Shown here piece by piece: positions 9,769 to 17,853 of a stretch of 58,217 nucleotides of DNA. Made by a program: the position numbers and the translations under genes. Numbering within the stretch: the first letter of the stretch is position 1; every line of letters starts with the position of its first letter. This stretch comes from an uncultured Prevotella sp. (GTDB taxonomy: Bacteria; Bacteroidota; Bacteroidia; Bacteroidales; Bacteroidaceae): assembly GCA_934254985.1 (NCBI GenBank), contig CAKQMS010000014.1, positions 1 to 58,217 on the forward strand. The letters run 5' to 3'. The notes under the pieces were generated by a model. The model made no database searches and was not told where the DNA came from. It worked only from the letters and a program-made list of their open reading frames with translations.

Positions 9769-10797
9769 ATGAAAAAGATTTTTAATATAATGATGTGCCT
9801 TGTCGTTGCAGCCTTCGTTGCTTCTTGTAGCGATGACAACGACAATCCATATGCACACACTCCTTCGATTGTCATTACACAGGCAAATCTGCTTTTCGAT
9901 GCTACTGCATCTGATGCTGGTCGTATCGTCTTTACATCAAATGGCAATGTAACAGTTTCTACTTCTGCAGCTTGGGCAAAGGCAGAACTTAAGAATGATA
10001 GCGTATTCGTAAGCGTAGAGCAAAACGACACTCGCTATTCTCGTTCAGCTTCTGTAGTGCTTCGTGCTAATGGCGACTCTGCTGTAGTTGCTCTTGTTCA
10101 GAAGGGCGTAACACTCCGTATGCCTTCAACAAGCCTCGTTGCTAAAACTAATGATGCAACAAGTGTTTCTTGCGACTATGAGTCGAATGTAGACATGCAG
10201 ATTGTTCAGAAACCAGAGTGGGCAGATGTTACTATCGCTGATGGTAAGCTGAAAGTTGACTTCAAGGCTAACAACACTGGTACTTTCCGTAGAGATGTTG
10301 TTGTTATGCGTTCAGAAAACTTCGTTGACTCTATCTATGTAGGTCAGTACGATTTCGATACAGATATCAAGGGTAAATATAAGCTCACATACTATCGTGA
10401 CACCACTTATACCACTACTCGTACACTTACTGCTACAGTTAAGGATAGCACCATCACACTTTCTGGTATGAACCTCAATTTGCCTTACACCTTTGATGAG
10501 CAGACAATGTCGTTTGTTCTCGAAACAGGTTCGTATGCTGGTAAGTCAGGTTCTGACTATATCTTCTCTCAGTTGTTGAATGCAGCAAAAGATTATACTT
10601 GCAACTCAATGTCTGGTCAGCTTTCGCATGATGCTGATGGCAATGTTGTAGTACCTTTTAGAAGCGTTTATGGTGGCATGGAATTCTCAACCATAGGTCT
10701 TGTTAAGCTTACTGCCAATACCTATGATGTTACCAAGTTCAATGGTTACTACCAGACTCTCTATAGACCAACACTCACACGTGTTGTGACTAAATAA
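9769..10797 (+). CDS. BACON-like lipoprotein of the SusC/SusD operon
   Basis: A 342-residue lipoprotein (lipobox VASC, then SDDNDN). Residues about 30-115 have the pattern of a BACON-type immunoglobulin fold: a buried Trp (SAAWAKAEL), a strand SVFVSVEQN, then arginine-containing strands ending in ALVQKG. A second beta-rich half follows (about 200-340, strands such as GKYKLTYYRDTTYTTT). BACON domains in this phylum are thought to bind mucin or glycoproteins or to act as spacers on the surface. It starts 12 bp after the DUF4302 gene and is followed by a strong hairpin at 10809. Confidence 0.7.
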   Translation: MKKIFNIMMCLVVAAFVASCSDDNDNPYAHTPSIVITQANLLFDATASDAGRIVFTSNGNVTVSTSAAWAKAELKNDSVFVSVEQNDTRYSRSASVVLRANGDSAVVALVQKGVTLRMPSTSLVAKTNDATSVSCDYESNVDMQIVQKPEWADVTIADGKLKVDFKANNTGTFRRDVVVMRSENFVDSIYVGQYDFDTDIKGKYKLTYYRDTTYTTTRTLTATVKDSTITLSGMNLNLPYTFDEQTMSFVLETGSYAGKSGSDYIFSQLLNAAKDYTCNSMSGQLSHDADGNVVVPFRSVYGGMEFSTIGLVKLTANTYDVTKFNGYYQTLYRPTLTRVVTK

Positions 10798-10808
10798 ACA
10801 GTGTTTAG

Positions 10809-10853
10809 GTTTCCGCTTGGGCTATTTTAGCTCAAGCGGAAACTACCTTTTTT
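10809..10853 (+). terminator. Hairpin and T-run between operon genes five and six
   Basis: GTTTCCGCTTG (10809-10819) pairs with CAAGCGGAAAC (10833-10843), with further internal pairing, and a run of T follows at about 10848-10853. It looks like an intrinsic terminator, but only 28 bp separate it from the next gene, so it may be an internal attenuator that lowers expression of the last gene. Confidence 0.75.
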
Positions 10854-10881
10854 AATAATATATTAACTAAATAACAAACAC

Positions 10882-13143
10882 ATGATGAAAAAATTACTAA
10901 TTGGATTGTTCGCAGTTTTGTGTGCAGGTGGTGCCAGCGCACAGCAGCTCGATGTCAATGGTCAGGTTAATAATGCTTCTCCAAGAGTAGTAGCAAAATC
11001 TGGCGTGTTGTCAAATGTGTTGGGTCTTGATGCAAAGACACAGCAGACAAAGAAAGCAGATTTTCAGTTGAAAAGTAATCATATCTGGGCAAATGCAAGC
11101 CAGATGCAGCAGCAGGCTCGTTTGAACATGCCTATGTTGTCAGCTAATGCAAAGGTTGCTAAAGCTGAAAAGGCTGCAGCAGAGGAAGGACTTACTTGGT
11201 TCTCTTATATTACATCTAATGATGTAGGTGCTGTAGGCTTCGATAACTTGGCAAATGGTCTTGGCGCTGATTTTCTCGCAGGACAGGATAAATATAATGT
11301 GGCTATCATGGTGCCAGGCAACTATGCAAAGGCAAAGATTGATTCTGTTGACCTATTTATTTTGAGTGGTTGCCAGTATGATAACCTCACCGTATGGGTT
11401 GCTCCTGTAAAATATGTAGAACAGGACGGTAAAAATTATCTTTCTTTTCCTAAGTCGGCAGCAGAAGCAGACGTAAAGTATGTTATTCCTGCAGCAGACG
11501 TAGAAGCTTTATTGAAAAAGCTTCCAGCTAATAATGTAGGCCCTTTATCTATAAAGCTCCCTACTACTTTTTCTATCCCTGCAGAAGGAGCTTTTGTAGG
11601 TTATTCCTTCGATGGTAAGAGTTCTGATGCCCCTGTGGTTTTGGCAGGTGCATCTACTGCAGCTGAAGGATTCTTCTTCCAGTATGATTATGAGGGAGAA
11701 CGCAGCTTTGAGTCTTTGGGTTCAGTTATAGGTATGAGTCTTGCTATGCAGGTTGGTATGGATGTTTCAGAATGTGAGGCTAACGATGCTACTGTTAGTG
11801 CAAACCCTGAGTTGACAACTCTTGTTAATACAAAACAGCAATATCCATTCTATATAACTAACAATAGTGCTAAGCCTATCACTCAAATAACATATTCTAT
11901 TTCTGTTGATGGCGGCAATGGAGCAGAAAAGAGCTTGGATTTGAGTTCTCCTATCGAATCTATGGAAACAGCTTCTCTTCCATTTACAACAGCTTTCGAA
12001 GATGAGGGTGTACACTCTGTTGAACTTAATGTTTCAAAGGTTAATGGTAATACCAACATCAACAAGCAATCTTCAGCAGCGTATTCTATTATCGCTCTTG
12101 AAAAGAGTGCCGACCGTGTTTCTGTAGTAGAGGAGCAGACTGGTACTTGGTGTGGATGGTGTCCTCGTGGTCATGTAGCTCTCGACCTTCTTAACAAGCA
12201 ACTTGGCGATAAGGTTGTTACTCTCGCAGGTCACTTCACAAATAGTGAATCTCAAGTAGATCCAATGAATATCTTAGGCGATAACATTACTTCTCAGGCA
12301 GAAGCTTTAGCTGACTATGGCTATGTTGCAATGAACATTTCAAATATGCTTGGTGGCGGTGGTTTCCCTGGCGCTATGTTTGATCGTGTTGTTGCTGCTG
12401 ACCCATATGTTGGAGCTAATACTACTAAGGGTAAGAATGGTACTTATGAGTATGGAGCTACCGACCTTGTAAATCTCCTTAAAGAAGGAAATCCTTCTGA
12501 GGCTGATTTCTCTATGACAGCTTCATGGGCTGACGACAAGAATACCGATATTAAGGTTGACCTCACTACTACTTTCAACTACGATCGCTTTGGTTCATTC
12601 CCTTATGGTGTAGCTTTCGTTCTCTCTGAGAATGGTATGACAGGCAAGGGTGCTACTTGGAAGCAGCTTAACTATTTCAGCAAACTTGCTGGCGTAAAAG
12701 GTGCAAGCGATTTCAACAATCCTGATATGGCTGCATGGTTCAAGGGTGGTTCTTATGTTTCAACAACCTACGATAATGTTGTAGTTCAGTCTTGGTGCCC
12801 ACTTGGCAATGCTGCTATTGTAGATAAGTCGAAAACTGATATTGAAAAGGGTGAAGCTATTCCTTTCAGCGCTACTCTTAAGGTTAACTCTGATCTTATT
12901 CAGAATTATGACAACCTTACACTCTCTGCATTGCTCGTCAACCTCAATAGCCTTGCAGTAGTAAATGCTGCAAAGGTTGTTCTTGGTAAGTGTGCTGCTG
13001 GTATTGAGGATGTAAACTCTGAGGCTAACAACAATGTTGTTTCTCGCTACAATGTAAATGGTATGCGCATCAATGGTGCACAGAAGGGCTTGAACATCGT
13101 TAAGCTCGCTAATGGCAAGGTAGTGAAAATGGCTGTTAAGTAA
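10882..13143 (+). CDS. Large secreted thioredoxin-fold (Omp28-like) protein with C-terminal sorting tail
   Basis: A 753-residue exported protein (signal peptide 1-20, ASAQQ). Residues about 415-640 resemble Omp28-related proteins with a thioredoxin fold; the motif EEQTGTWCGWCPRG places the redox pair at C424 and C427. The N-terminal 400 residues are beta-rich. The last about 75 residues (GIEDVNSEAN … YNVNGM … KGLNIVKLANGK) look like a type IX secretion sorting tail. The start has two consecutive Met codons (10882 and 10885). It closes the operon after the hairpin at 10809 and ends in a strong terminator. A surface disulfide or redox role fits, but the substrate is unknown. Confidence 0.82.
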   Translation: MMKKLLIGLFAVLCAGGASAQQLDVNGQVNNASPRVVAKSGVLSNVLGLDAKTQQTKKADFQLKSNHIWANASQMQQQARLNMPMLSANAKVAKAEKAAAEEGLTWFSYITSNDVGAVGFDNLANGLGADFLAGQDKYNVAIMVPGNYAKAKIDSVDLFILSGCQYDNLTVWVAPVKYVEQDGKNYLSFPKSAAEADVKYVIPAADVEALLKKLPANNVGPLSIKLPTTFSIPAEGAFVGYSFDGKSSDAPVVLAGASTAAEGFFFQYDYEGERSFESLGSVIGMSLAMQVGMDVSECEANDATVSANPELTTLVNTKQQYPFYITNNSAKPITQITYSISVDGGNGAEKSLDLSSPIESMETASLPFTTAFEDEGVHSVELNVSKVNGNTNINKQSSAAYSIIALEKSADRVSVVEEQTGTWCGWCPRGHVALDLLNKQLGDKVVTLAGHFTNSESQVDPMNILGDNITSQAEALADYGYVAMNISNMLGGGGFPGAMFDRVVAADPYVGANTTKGKNGTYEYGATDLVNLLKEGNPSEADFSMTASWADDKNTDIKVDLTTTFNYDRFGSFPYGVAFVLSENGMTGKGATWKQLNYFSKLAGVKGASDFNNPDMAAWFKGGSYVSTTYDNVVVQSWCPLGNAAIVDKSKTDIEKGEAIPFSATLKVNSDLIQNYDNLTLSALLVNLNSLAVVNAAKVVLGKCAAGIEDVNSEANNNVVSRYNVNGMRINGAQKGLNIVKLANGKVVKMAVK

Positions 13144-13178
13144 TTAGGCAGATAGACATTTTTCTATAACACAAAAAA

Positions 13179-13217
13179 AGAAGCGTCAAGCAAATTTGCT
13201 TGGCGCTTCTCTTTTTT
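13179..13217 (+). terminator. Terminator of the SusC/SusD operon
   Basis: A 16-bp near-perfect stem with almost no loop: AGAAGCGTCAAGCAAA (13179-13194) against the following TTTGCTTGGCGCTTCT, then TTTTTT at 13212-13217. The preceding A-run makes it usable in both directions. Confidence 0.9.
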
Positions 13218-13277
13218 GTGCCTTTATAGTGTGTCTAATATATTTTGATGAAAATATTGTGTGTCAAAAACGCAACA

Positions 13278-13362
13278 GGCTTCAAGTGCCAACGAAGCAG
13301 GCTTCATTGGCACTTGAAGCAGGCTTCGTTGGCACTTGAAGCAGGCTTCGTTGGCACTTGAA
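13278..13362. repeat. 22-bp tandem repeat, three direct copies plus one inverted
   Basis: Three consecutive 22-bp units, GCAGGCTTCRTTGGCACTTGAA, at 13297-13318, 13319-13340 and 13341-13362; one base differs in the first. They are preceded by an inverted copy of the same unit (13278-13298), so the array can fold on itself. It abuts the stop codon (13365) of the M20 deacylase on the other strand. No protein reading is evident. Confidence 0.85.
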
Positions 13363-13364
13363 GC

Positions 13365-14426
13365 CTACTTCATTTTTTTGCCCACAATTGTGTCATAAAT
13401 GTCGAATGCCTTTTCTATTTCGCTCAGACATATATATTCGTCGGCAGAATGAGAGCGGCTCGAGCTTCCCGGACCAAGCTTTAACGATTGCCATGGCATG
13501 AGAGCTTGGTCGCTAAGAGTAGGAGAACCGAATGGTTGCAAGCCTAACGATTTGCAACGCTTTACCAATGTGTGGTCTTCGGCAATATGCGATGAGTGAA
13601 GACGGAAGGAGTGGGCCTTAACTTCCGATGATAGATGCTGGCTGATGATATCGAAAACTTCGTGGTTGGTGTACATTTCATTGGTGCGCACATCTACAAG
13701 CATGGTGCAAGTGTCGGGAACGACATTATGCTGTGTGCCGGCATTTATCACAGTTACCGTCATTTTTGTTGGTCCAAGCAAAGGGCTAACCTTCTCAAAC
13801 TTATAGTCGCGAAGCCATAGCAAATCGTCCATTGCCTTGTATATGGCATTAACGCCCTCGTTGCGAGCTGCATGTCCGCTTTTGCCGTGAGCTATCACGT
13901 CAAGCACCATCAATCCTCTTTCAGCTATTGCTGGTTGCACGTCTGTTGGCTCGCCAACGATGGCAACATCCACCTTGGGCAACTCCGGTATTGCCAGCGA
14001 TATTCCATCCTTTCCGCTCACTTCCTCTTCGGCAGAAGCAAGGTAAACGAGGTTATACTCTCGTGGCTCCAATATCTTTTTGCGGAATATTTGCAGCAAG
14101 GTTGTTAGACCTCCGCCACAGTCGTTGCTTCCCAATCCATATAGCTTGTCGCCCTCTATGGTTGGTGAGTATGGGTCGCGAGTCCACGATGCCACCGGTT
14201 TCACGGTGTCGATATGAGCGTTGAGCAATAGAGTGGGGCGAGCTTCGTCGTATTCCGGGTCTATTGTCCACACATTATTCTTTAGTCTATGCACTTCAAG
14301 TCCATAGCCTCTGATTGTTTCCTCCATTATGTCGGCAGCCTTGTCTTCGCTTCTGCTTGTAGAAGGAGTGCTGATAAGCAATTTTAGTAACCTTACAGCC
14401 TCGTCGGTATATTCTTTGTTGGTCAT
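13365..14426 (-). CDS. argE: M20-family deacylase, ArgE type (acetyl- or succinyl-ornithine deacylase)
   Basis: A 353-residue zinc amidohydrolase of the ArgE/DapE/CPG2 group. Metal-site motifs are in order: AHIDTVKP (first His and Asp), GLGSNDCGGGL (bridging Asp), ASAEEE (catalytic and metal Glu), GEPTD and, near the C-terminus, SRSHSADEYI (last His). A dimerisation lid region lies between about residues 175 and 285. In Bacteroidetes, arginine synthesis runs through N-succinyl intermediates, and a succinylornithine-type transcarbamylase is encoded at 47335-48306. This enzyme probably releases the acyl group in the same pathway, although acetyl versus succinyl cannot be told from sequence. It is transcribed divergently from the acyl-CoA ligase. 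Confidence 0.85.
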   Translation of the reverse strand: MTNKEYTDEAVRLLKLLISTPSTSRSEDKAADIMEETIRGYGLEVHRLKNNVWTIDPEYDEARPTLLLNAHIDTVKPVASWTRDPYSPTIEGDKLYGLGSNDCGGGLTTLLQIFRKKILEPREYNLVYLASAEEEVSGKDGISLAIPELPKVDVAIVGEPTDVQPAIAERGLMVLDVIAHGKSGHAARNEGVNAIYKAMDDLLWLRDYKFEKVSPLLGPTKMTVTVINAGTQHNVVPDTCTMLVDVRTNEMYTNHEVFDIISQHLSSEVKAHSFRLHSSHIAEDHTLVKRCKSLGLQPFGSPTLSDQALMPWQSLKLGPGSSSRSHSADEYICLSEIEKAFDIYDTIVGKKMK

Positions 14427-14475
14427 AGTGTTGTATGTGTTGTTTACATCATTTCTGTTTATATTAATTCATATT

Positions 14476-14534
14476 GCAAAAATAATTAAAAAACGCCAAG
14501 TTCACAACCTTGTGGACCACAAAGTTGTGAACTT
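14476..14534 (-). promoter_or_regulatory. argE -7 box overlapped upstream by a 37-bp palindrome
   Basis: The minus-strand -7 box TATTTTTGC is at 14476-14484. Immediately upstream, AAGTTCACAAC (14498-14508) and GTTGTGAACTT (14524-14534) form a perfect 11-bp inverted repeat, with a further nested pairing inside (one mismatch). The palindrome covers where the -33 element of argE should lie, so it is a candidate operator. Confidence 0.55.
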
Positions 14535-14601
14535 TTAATAATAGCTCTATTTGTGCGTCTAAATATGCTTGCATAAAATCGAATATATAACAATTTTTTG
14601 A

Positions 14602-14639
14602 TTTTGTTTTGTTATTCCACTCGTTTCTATTAACTTTGC
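14602..14639 (+). promoter_or_regulatory. Repeat-derived promoter of the acyl-CoA ligase gene
   Basis: TTTG at 14608-14611, a 19-nt spacer starting TTATTCCACTC, then TAACTTTGC at 14631-14639. The -33 end and first half of the spacer are the same sequence as in the palindromic repeat copies at 23832 and 32595, so this promoter appears to be half of such an element. Confidence 0.8.
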
Positions 14640-14660
14640 AAATAATAAAAATTTATCATT

Positions 14661-16469
14661 ATGCAGACAATTACGCATCTTTCGGTTCTTGTACACGAAC
14701 AAGCCAAGAAATATGGCAATCGCAGTGTCTTTACTTTCCAGTCGTTTGGCAGTAAGCAATGGAAGCAGGTTTCGTGGAACCAATTCTCACTCAGAGTAAA
14801 GCAGGTTTCTAACGCTCTGCTCAATCTCAATGTCAAACCACAAGAGAATATTGCGGTATTTGCACAAAACTGCATACATTATTTATATACAGACTTTGGT
14901 GCATATGGTATTCGTGCTGTCAGCATTCCTTTTTATGCTACAAGTAGCGAAACCCAGATTCAATATATGATAAACGATGCCCAGGTAAGAGTATTGTTTG
15001 TCGGCGAACAGGAACAATACGACAAGGCTTTACGGGTGTTTACTCTCTGCCCTTCGCTCGAACGAATTATTATCTTCGACGAAAGTGTGCGTATCAGCGC
15101 CAACGATCCTAACTCTATGTATTTTTCCGACTTCTTGAAGCTCGGTGAGGGATTGCCTCGCCAAACGGAGGTGGAAAACCTGTATAAGCAGGCGAACATG
15201 GAGGATTTGTGTAATATCCTTTATACCAGCGGTACCACAGGTGATTCTAAGGGCGTGATGTTGACTTATGGTCAGTATAATGCTGCTCTTGAGGCTAATG
15301 GCGCATGTGTGCCTATCAGAGAATGCGACCGCTCTATAAGCTTCTTGCCTATTACACATATCTTTGAGCGCGGATGGTGTTATTTGTGTCTGTCGGTAGG
15401 TGCACATGTTATTATCAACACCAATCCAAAGGAGATTCAGCAGTCTATGCGCGAGACACATCCTACCTGTATGTCGTCGGTGCCAAGATTCTGGGAGAAG
15501 GTTTATCAGGCAGTAAAGGATAAGATTGATCGCTCAGGAGCAGTAAAGCAGAAGTTGTTTGCCTACGCTCTTTCTGTAGGTAAGAAATATAACATCGATT
15601 ATCTGAGCCACGCCAAGCGTCCGCCATTGACATTGGCTTTGGAATATAAGATGATGGATAAGGCTGTGTTGAGCCTTGTGCGCAAAACTATGGGATTGGA
15701 AAATCCAAATATCTTCCCTACAGCCGGTGCTTATGTATCACCAGAAGTTGAAGAATTTATCCATTCCATCGGACTTAACATGGTGGTTGGCTATGGACTT
15801 ACCGAGAGTCTCGCAACCGTTACCTGCGACCATACATCAGAGGGCTATACCATCGGCTCTGTAGGTCGTCCTATCCACAATATAGAATTGAAGATTGGCG
15901 AGAACGACGAGGTGTTGCTTAAGGGTCCTACCATCACTCCTGGATATTATAAGCGTGACGCTATCACCGCAGCTTCGTTTACCGAAGACGGATTCTTCAA
16001 GACTGGTGACGCAGGATATATTAAGAATGGTGAGCTATTCTTGAAAGAGAGAATTAAAGACTTGTTTAAGACAAGCAATGGTAAATATATCGCTCCTCAG
16101 CAGATTGAGGCTTTGCTGTTGGTAGACAAGTTTGTTGAGCAGGTGGCAGTTATTGCTGACCAGCGCAAGTTTGTTTCTGCATTGATAGTGCCTTCGTATT
16201 TGCAGATAGAGGATTGGGCACGCAACAATGGTGTGAAGTTTGATTCGCACGAAGACTTATGCGAGAATCCTAAGATAAGGGCTATGATGAAGGAGCGTAT
16301 AGACACCTTGCAACAGACACTTTCACACTATGAGCAGATTAAGAGATTCACTCTGCTGCCAAAGCCTTTCACTATGGAGAATGGTGAACTAACAAACACA
16401 TTGAAGCTCCGTCGACCTCAGGTGAGCAAGAACTATAAGGAGCTGATAGATAAAATGTACGAGGAGTAA
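14661..16469 (+). CDS. Long-chain acyl-CoA ligase (AMP-forming)
   Basis: A 602-residue adenylate-forming enzyme that activates fatty acids to acyl-CoA through an acyl-AMP. The AMP-binding P-loop YTSGTTGDSKGVMLTY is near residues 189-204, GYGLTES is in the middle, TGDAGY supplies the conserved Asp, and a C-terminal lysine region (KYIAPQQIE) carries the subdomain used in the second half reaction. The size and RIKDLFKTSNGKYIAP pattern resemble the long-chain (FadD15/ACSL-like) group. A promoter lies 22 bp upstream at 14608-14639. prfB starts only 8 bp downstream, so the two are probably co-transcribed. Confidence 0.92.
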   Translation: MQTITHLSVLVHEQAKKYGNRSVFTFQSFGSKQWKQVSWNQFSLRVKQVSNALLNLNVKPQENIAVFAQNCIHYLYTDFGAYGIRAVSIPFYATSSETQIQYMINDAQVRVLFVGEQEQYDKALRVFTLCPSLERIIIFDESVRISANDPNSMYFSDFLKLGEGLPRQTEVENLYKQANMEDLCNILYTSGTTGDSKGVMLTYGQYNAALEANGACVPIRECDRSISFLPITHIFERGWCYLCLSVGAHVIINTNPKEIQQSMRETHPTCMSSVPRFWEKVYQAVKDKIDRSGAVKQKLFAYALSVGKKYNIDYLSHAKRPPLTLALEYKMMDKAVLSLVRKTMGLENPNIFPTAGAYVSPEVEEFIHSIGLNMVVGYGLTESLATVTCDHTSEGYTIGSVGRPIHNIELKIGENDEVLLKGPTITPGYYKRDAITAASFTEDGFFKTGDAGYIKNGELFLKERIKDLFKTSNGKYIAPQQIEALLLVDKFVEQVAVIADQRKFVSALIVPSYLQIEDWARNNGVKFDSHEDLCENPKIRAMMKERIDTLQQTLSHYEQIKRFTLLPKPFTMENGELTNTLKLRRPQVSKNYKELIDKMYEE

Positions 16470-16477
16470 AAATAGAA

Positions 16478-17593
16478 ATGATAACATCCGACCAACTAAA
16501 AGATGTAGTCGACAGAGTAGATGCACTATATAAATACTTGAATATCGACCAAAAGAAGGTGGAGTTCGAGGAAGAGCAACTACGCACACAGGCACCCGAC
16601 TTCTGGGAAGACGTGGAGCGTGCGCAGGAGCAGATGAAAAAGGTGAAGAGCATCGAAAAGTGGATTGTCGGCTATAATAATGTGAAGCAAAATGCCGACG
16701 AACTACAGTTGGCTTTCGACTTCTACAAGGAGGAGCTCGTGACAGAGCAGGAGGTTGACGACGATTATAAAAAGACGATAAAAGCCATCGAAGACTTGGA
16801 ATTGATGAACATGCTCCGTCAGGAAGAAGACCCTATGGACTGTGTGCTGAAAATCAACTCTGGAGCTGGTGGTACCGAGAGTCAAGACTGGGCGCAGATG
16901 CTTATGCGTATGTATATGCGCTGGGCTGAGGCTCACGGATATAAGGTTACAATCTCGAACCTTCAAGAGGGTGAAGAAGCCGGTATCAAGAGCGTTACCA
17001 TGGAGATTGAAGGTGGTGAATATGCCTATGGATTCTTAAAGAGCGAGAATGGGGTGCATCGTTTGGTGCGTGTTTCTCCTTTCAACGCTCAGGGTAAGCG
17101 AATGACAAGCTTTGCTTCTGTATTCGTGTCGCCTTTGGTAGATGAAACCATTGAGGTGTATGTAGACCCGGCAAGAGTGTCGTGGGATACTTTCCGCTCG
17201 AGTGGTGCAGGTGGTCAGAATGTTAATAAGGTGGAGTCGGGTGTGCGTCTTCGTTATCAATATCAAGACCCTGATACTGGCGAGGAAGAAGAAATCCTTA
17301 TCGAAAACACCGAAACTCGCGACCAGCCAAAGAACCGTGCCAAGGCTATGCTCTTGCTGAAGAGTCAACTCTACGACCGTGCTATGCAGAAGCGATTGGC
17401 AGAGAAGGCTAAGATTGAAGCGGGCAAGAAGAAGATAGAATGGGGTAGTCAGATACGCAGTTATGTCTTCGACGACCGCCGTGTGAAAGATCATCGCACA
17501 AATTATCAGACCTCGGATGTGGATGGTGTGATGAATGGCGATATCGATCCTTTTATCAAGGCTTATCTTATGGAATTTCCAAGTGAGGAATAA
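16478..17593 (+). CDS. prfB: Peptide chain release factor 2
   Basis: RF2 reads UGA and UAA stop codons and triggers peptide release. The 371-residue protein has the peptidyl-transferase motif GGQ at residues 245-247 and the RF2 stop-codon-reading tripeptide SPF at 200-202. Unlike in E. coli, the frame is continuous through the place (about codons 20-25, YKYLNID) where many prfB genes carry an in-frame UGA and a programmed +1 shift, so that autoregulation is absent here. It lies 8 bp after the acyl-CoA ligase gene and upstream of the 47-residue microprotein. Confidence 0.97.
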   Translation: MITSDQLKDVVDRVDALYKYLNIDQKKVEFEEEQLRTQAPDFWEDVERAQEQMKKVKSIEKWIVGYNNVKQNADELQLAFDFYKEELVTEQEVDDDYKKTIKAIEDLELMNMLRQEEDPMDCVLKINSGAGGTESQDWAQMLMRMYMRWAEAHGYKVTISNLQEGEEAGIKSVTMEIEGGEYAYGFLKSENGVHRLVRVSPFNAQGKRMTSFASVFVSPLVDETIEVYVDPARVSWDTFRSSGAGGQNVNKVESGVRLRYQYQDPDTGEEEEILIENTETRDQPKNRAKAMLLLKSQLYDRAMQKRLAEKAKIEAGKKKIEWGSQIRSYVFDDRRVKDHRTNYQTSDVDGVMNGDIDPFIKAYLMEFPSEE

Positions 17594-17709
17594 AGAGCCT
17601 CACATATTATTATAGTATAACTAACCTAAGCCATAAACTCCGATGTGATTATTCACGTACTCTCTTTTAGACGAGAGAGGTTGGAGCGAGGCTGATAATC
17701 TTATTTGTT

Positions 17710-17853
17710 ATGAGCCAAAAAAACAAGATTCGTCACGCTAAGCGTGAAGCACAACAGGAAGAACAAGGAAAGAAAGTCGTTAAATGGGTGTTCGGCGTAT
17801 TGGTAGCGTTGGCTCTCATTTACATGGTTTATTCAATATTCATGTTACAATAA
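17710..17853 (+). CDS. 47-residue single-span membrane microprotein
   Basis: A short frame, MSQKNKIRHAKREAQQEEQG followed by KKVVKW and one hydrophobic segment (about residues 26-46). The N-terminus is highly basic and polar, suggesting a cytoplasmic tail with a single inner-membrane anchor. Its TAA stop overlaps the ATG of the CYTH gene (TAATG at 17851-17855), which implies translational coupling and supports it being real. I do not know a named family; the function is unknown. Confidence 0.7.
   Translation: MSQKNKIRHAKREAQQEEQGKKVVKWVFGVLVALALIYMVYSIFMLQ

Noticed and set aside
13278..13362. 22-bp array considered as a CRISPR
   Set aside because: The units are directly adjacent without spacers and no cas genes are present.
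17640..17700. CTCTC/GAGAG hairpin after prfB considered as a terminator
   Set aside because: The stem is short and lacks a T-run, and the microprotein gene follows closely on the same strand; left unannotated.
17784..17852. Upstream start for the CYTH protein
   Set aside because: It lies inside the 47-residue microprotein gene in another frame; the ExExK motif is normally within the first ten residues, as from 17853.
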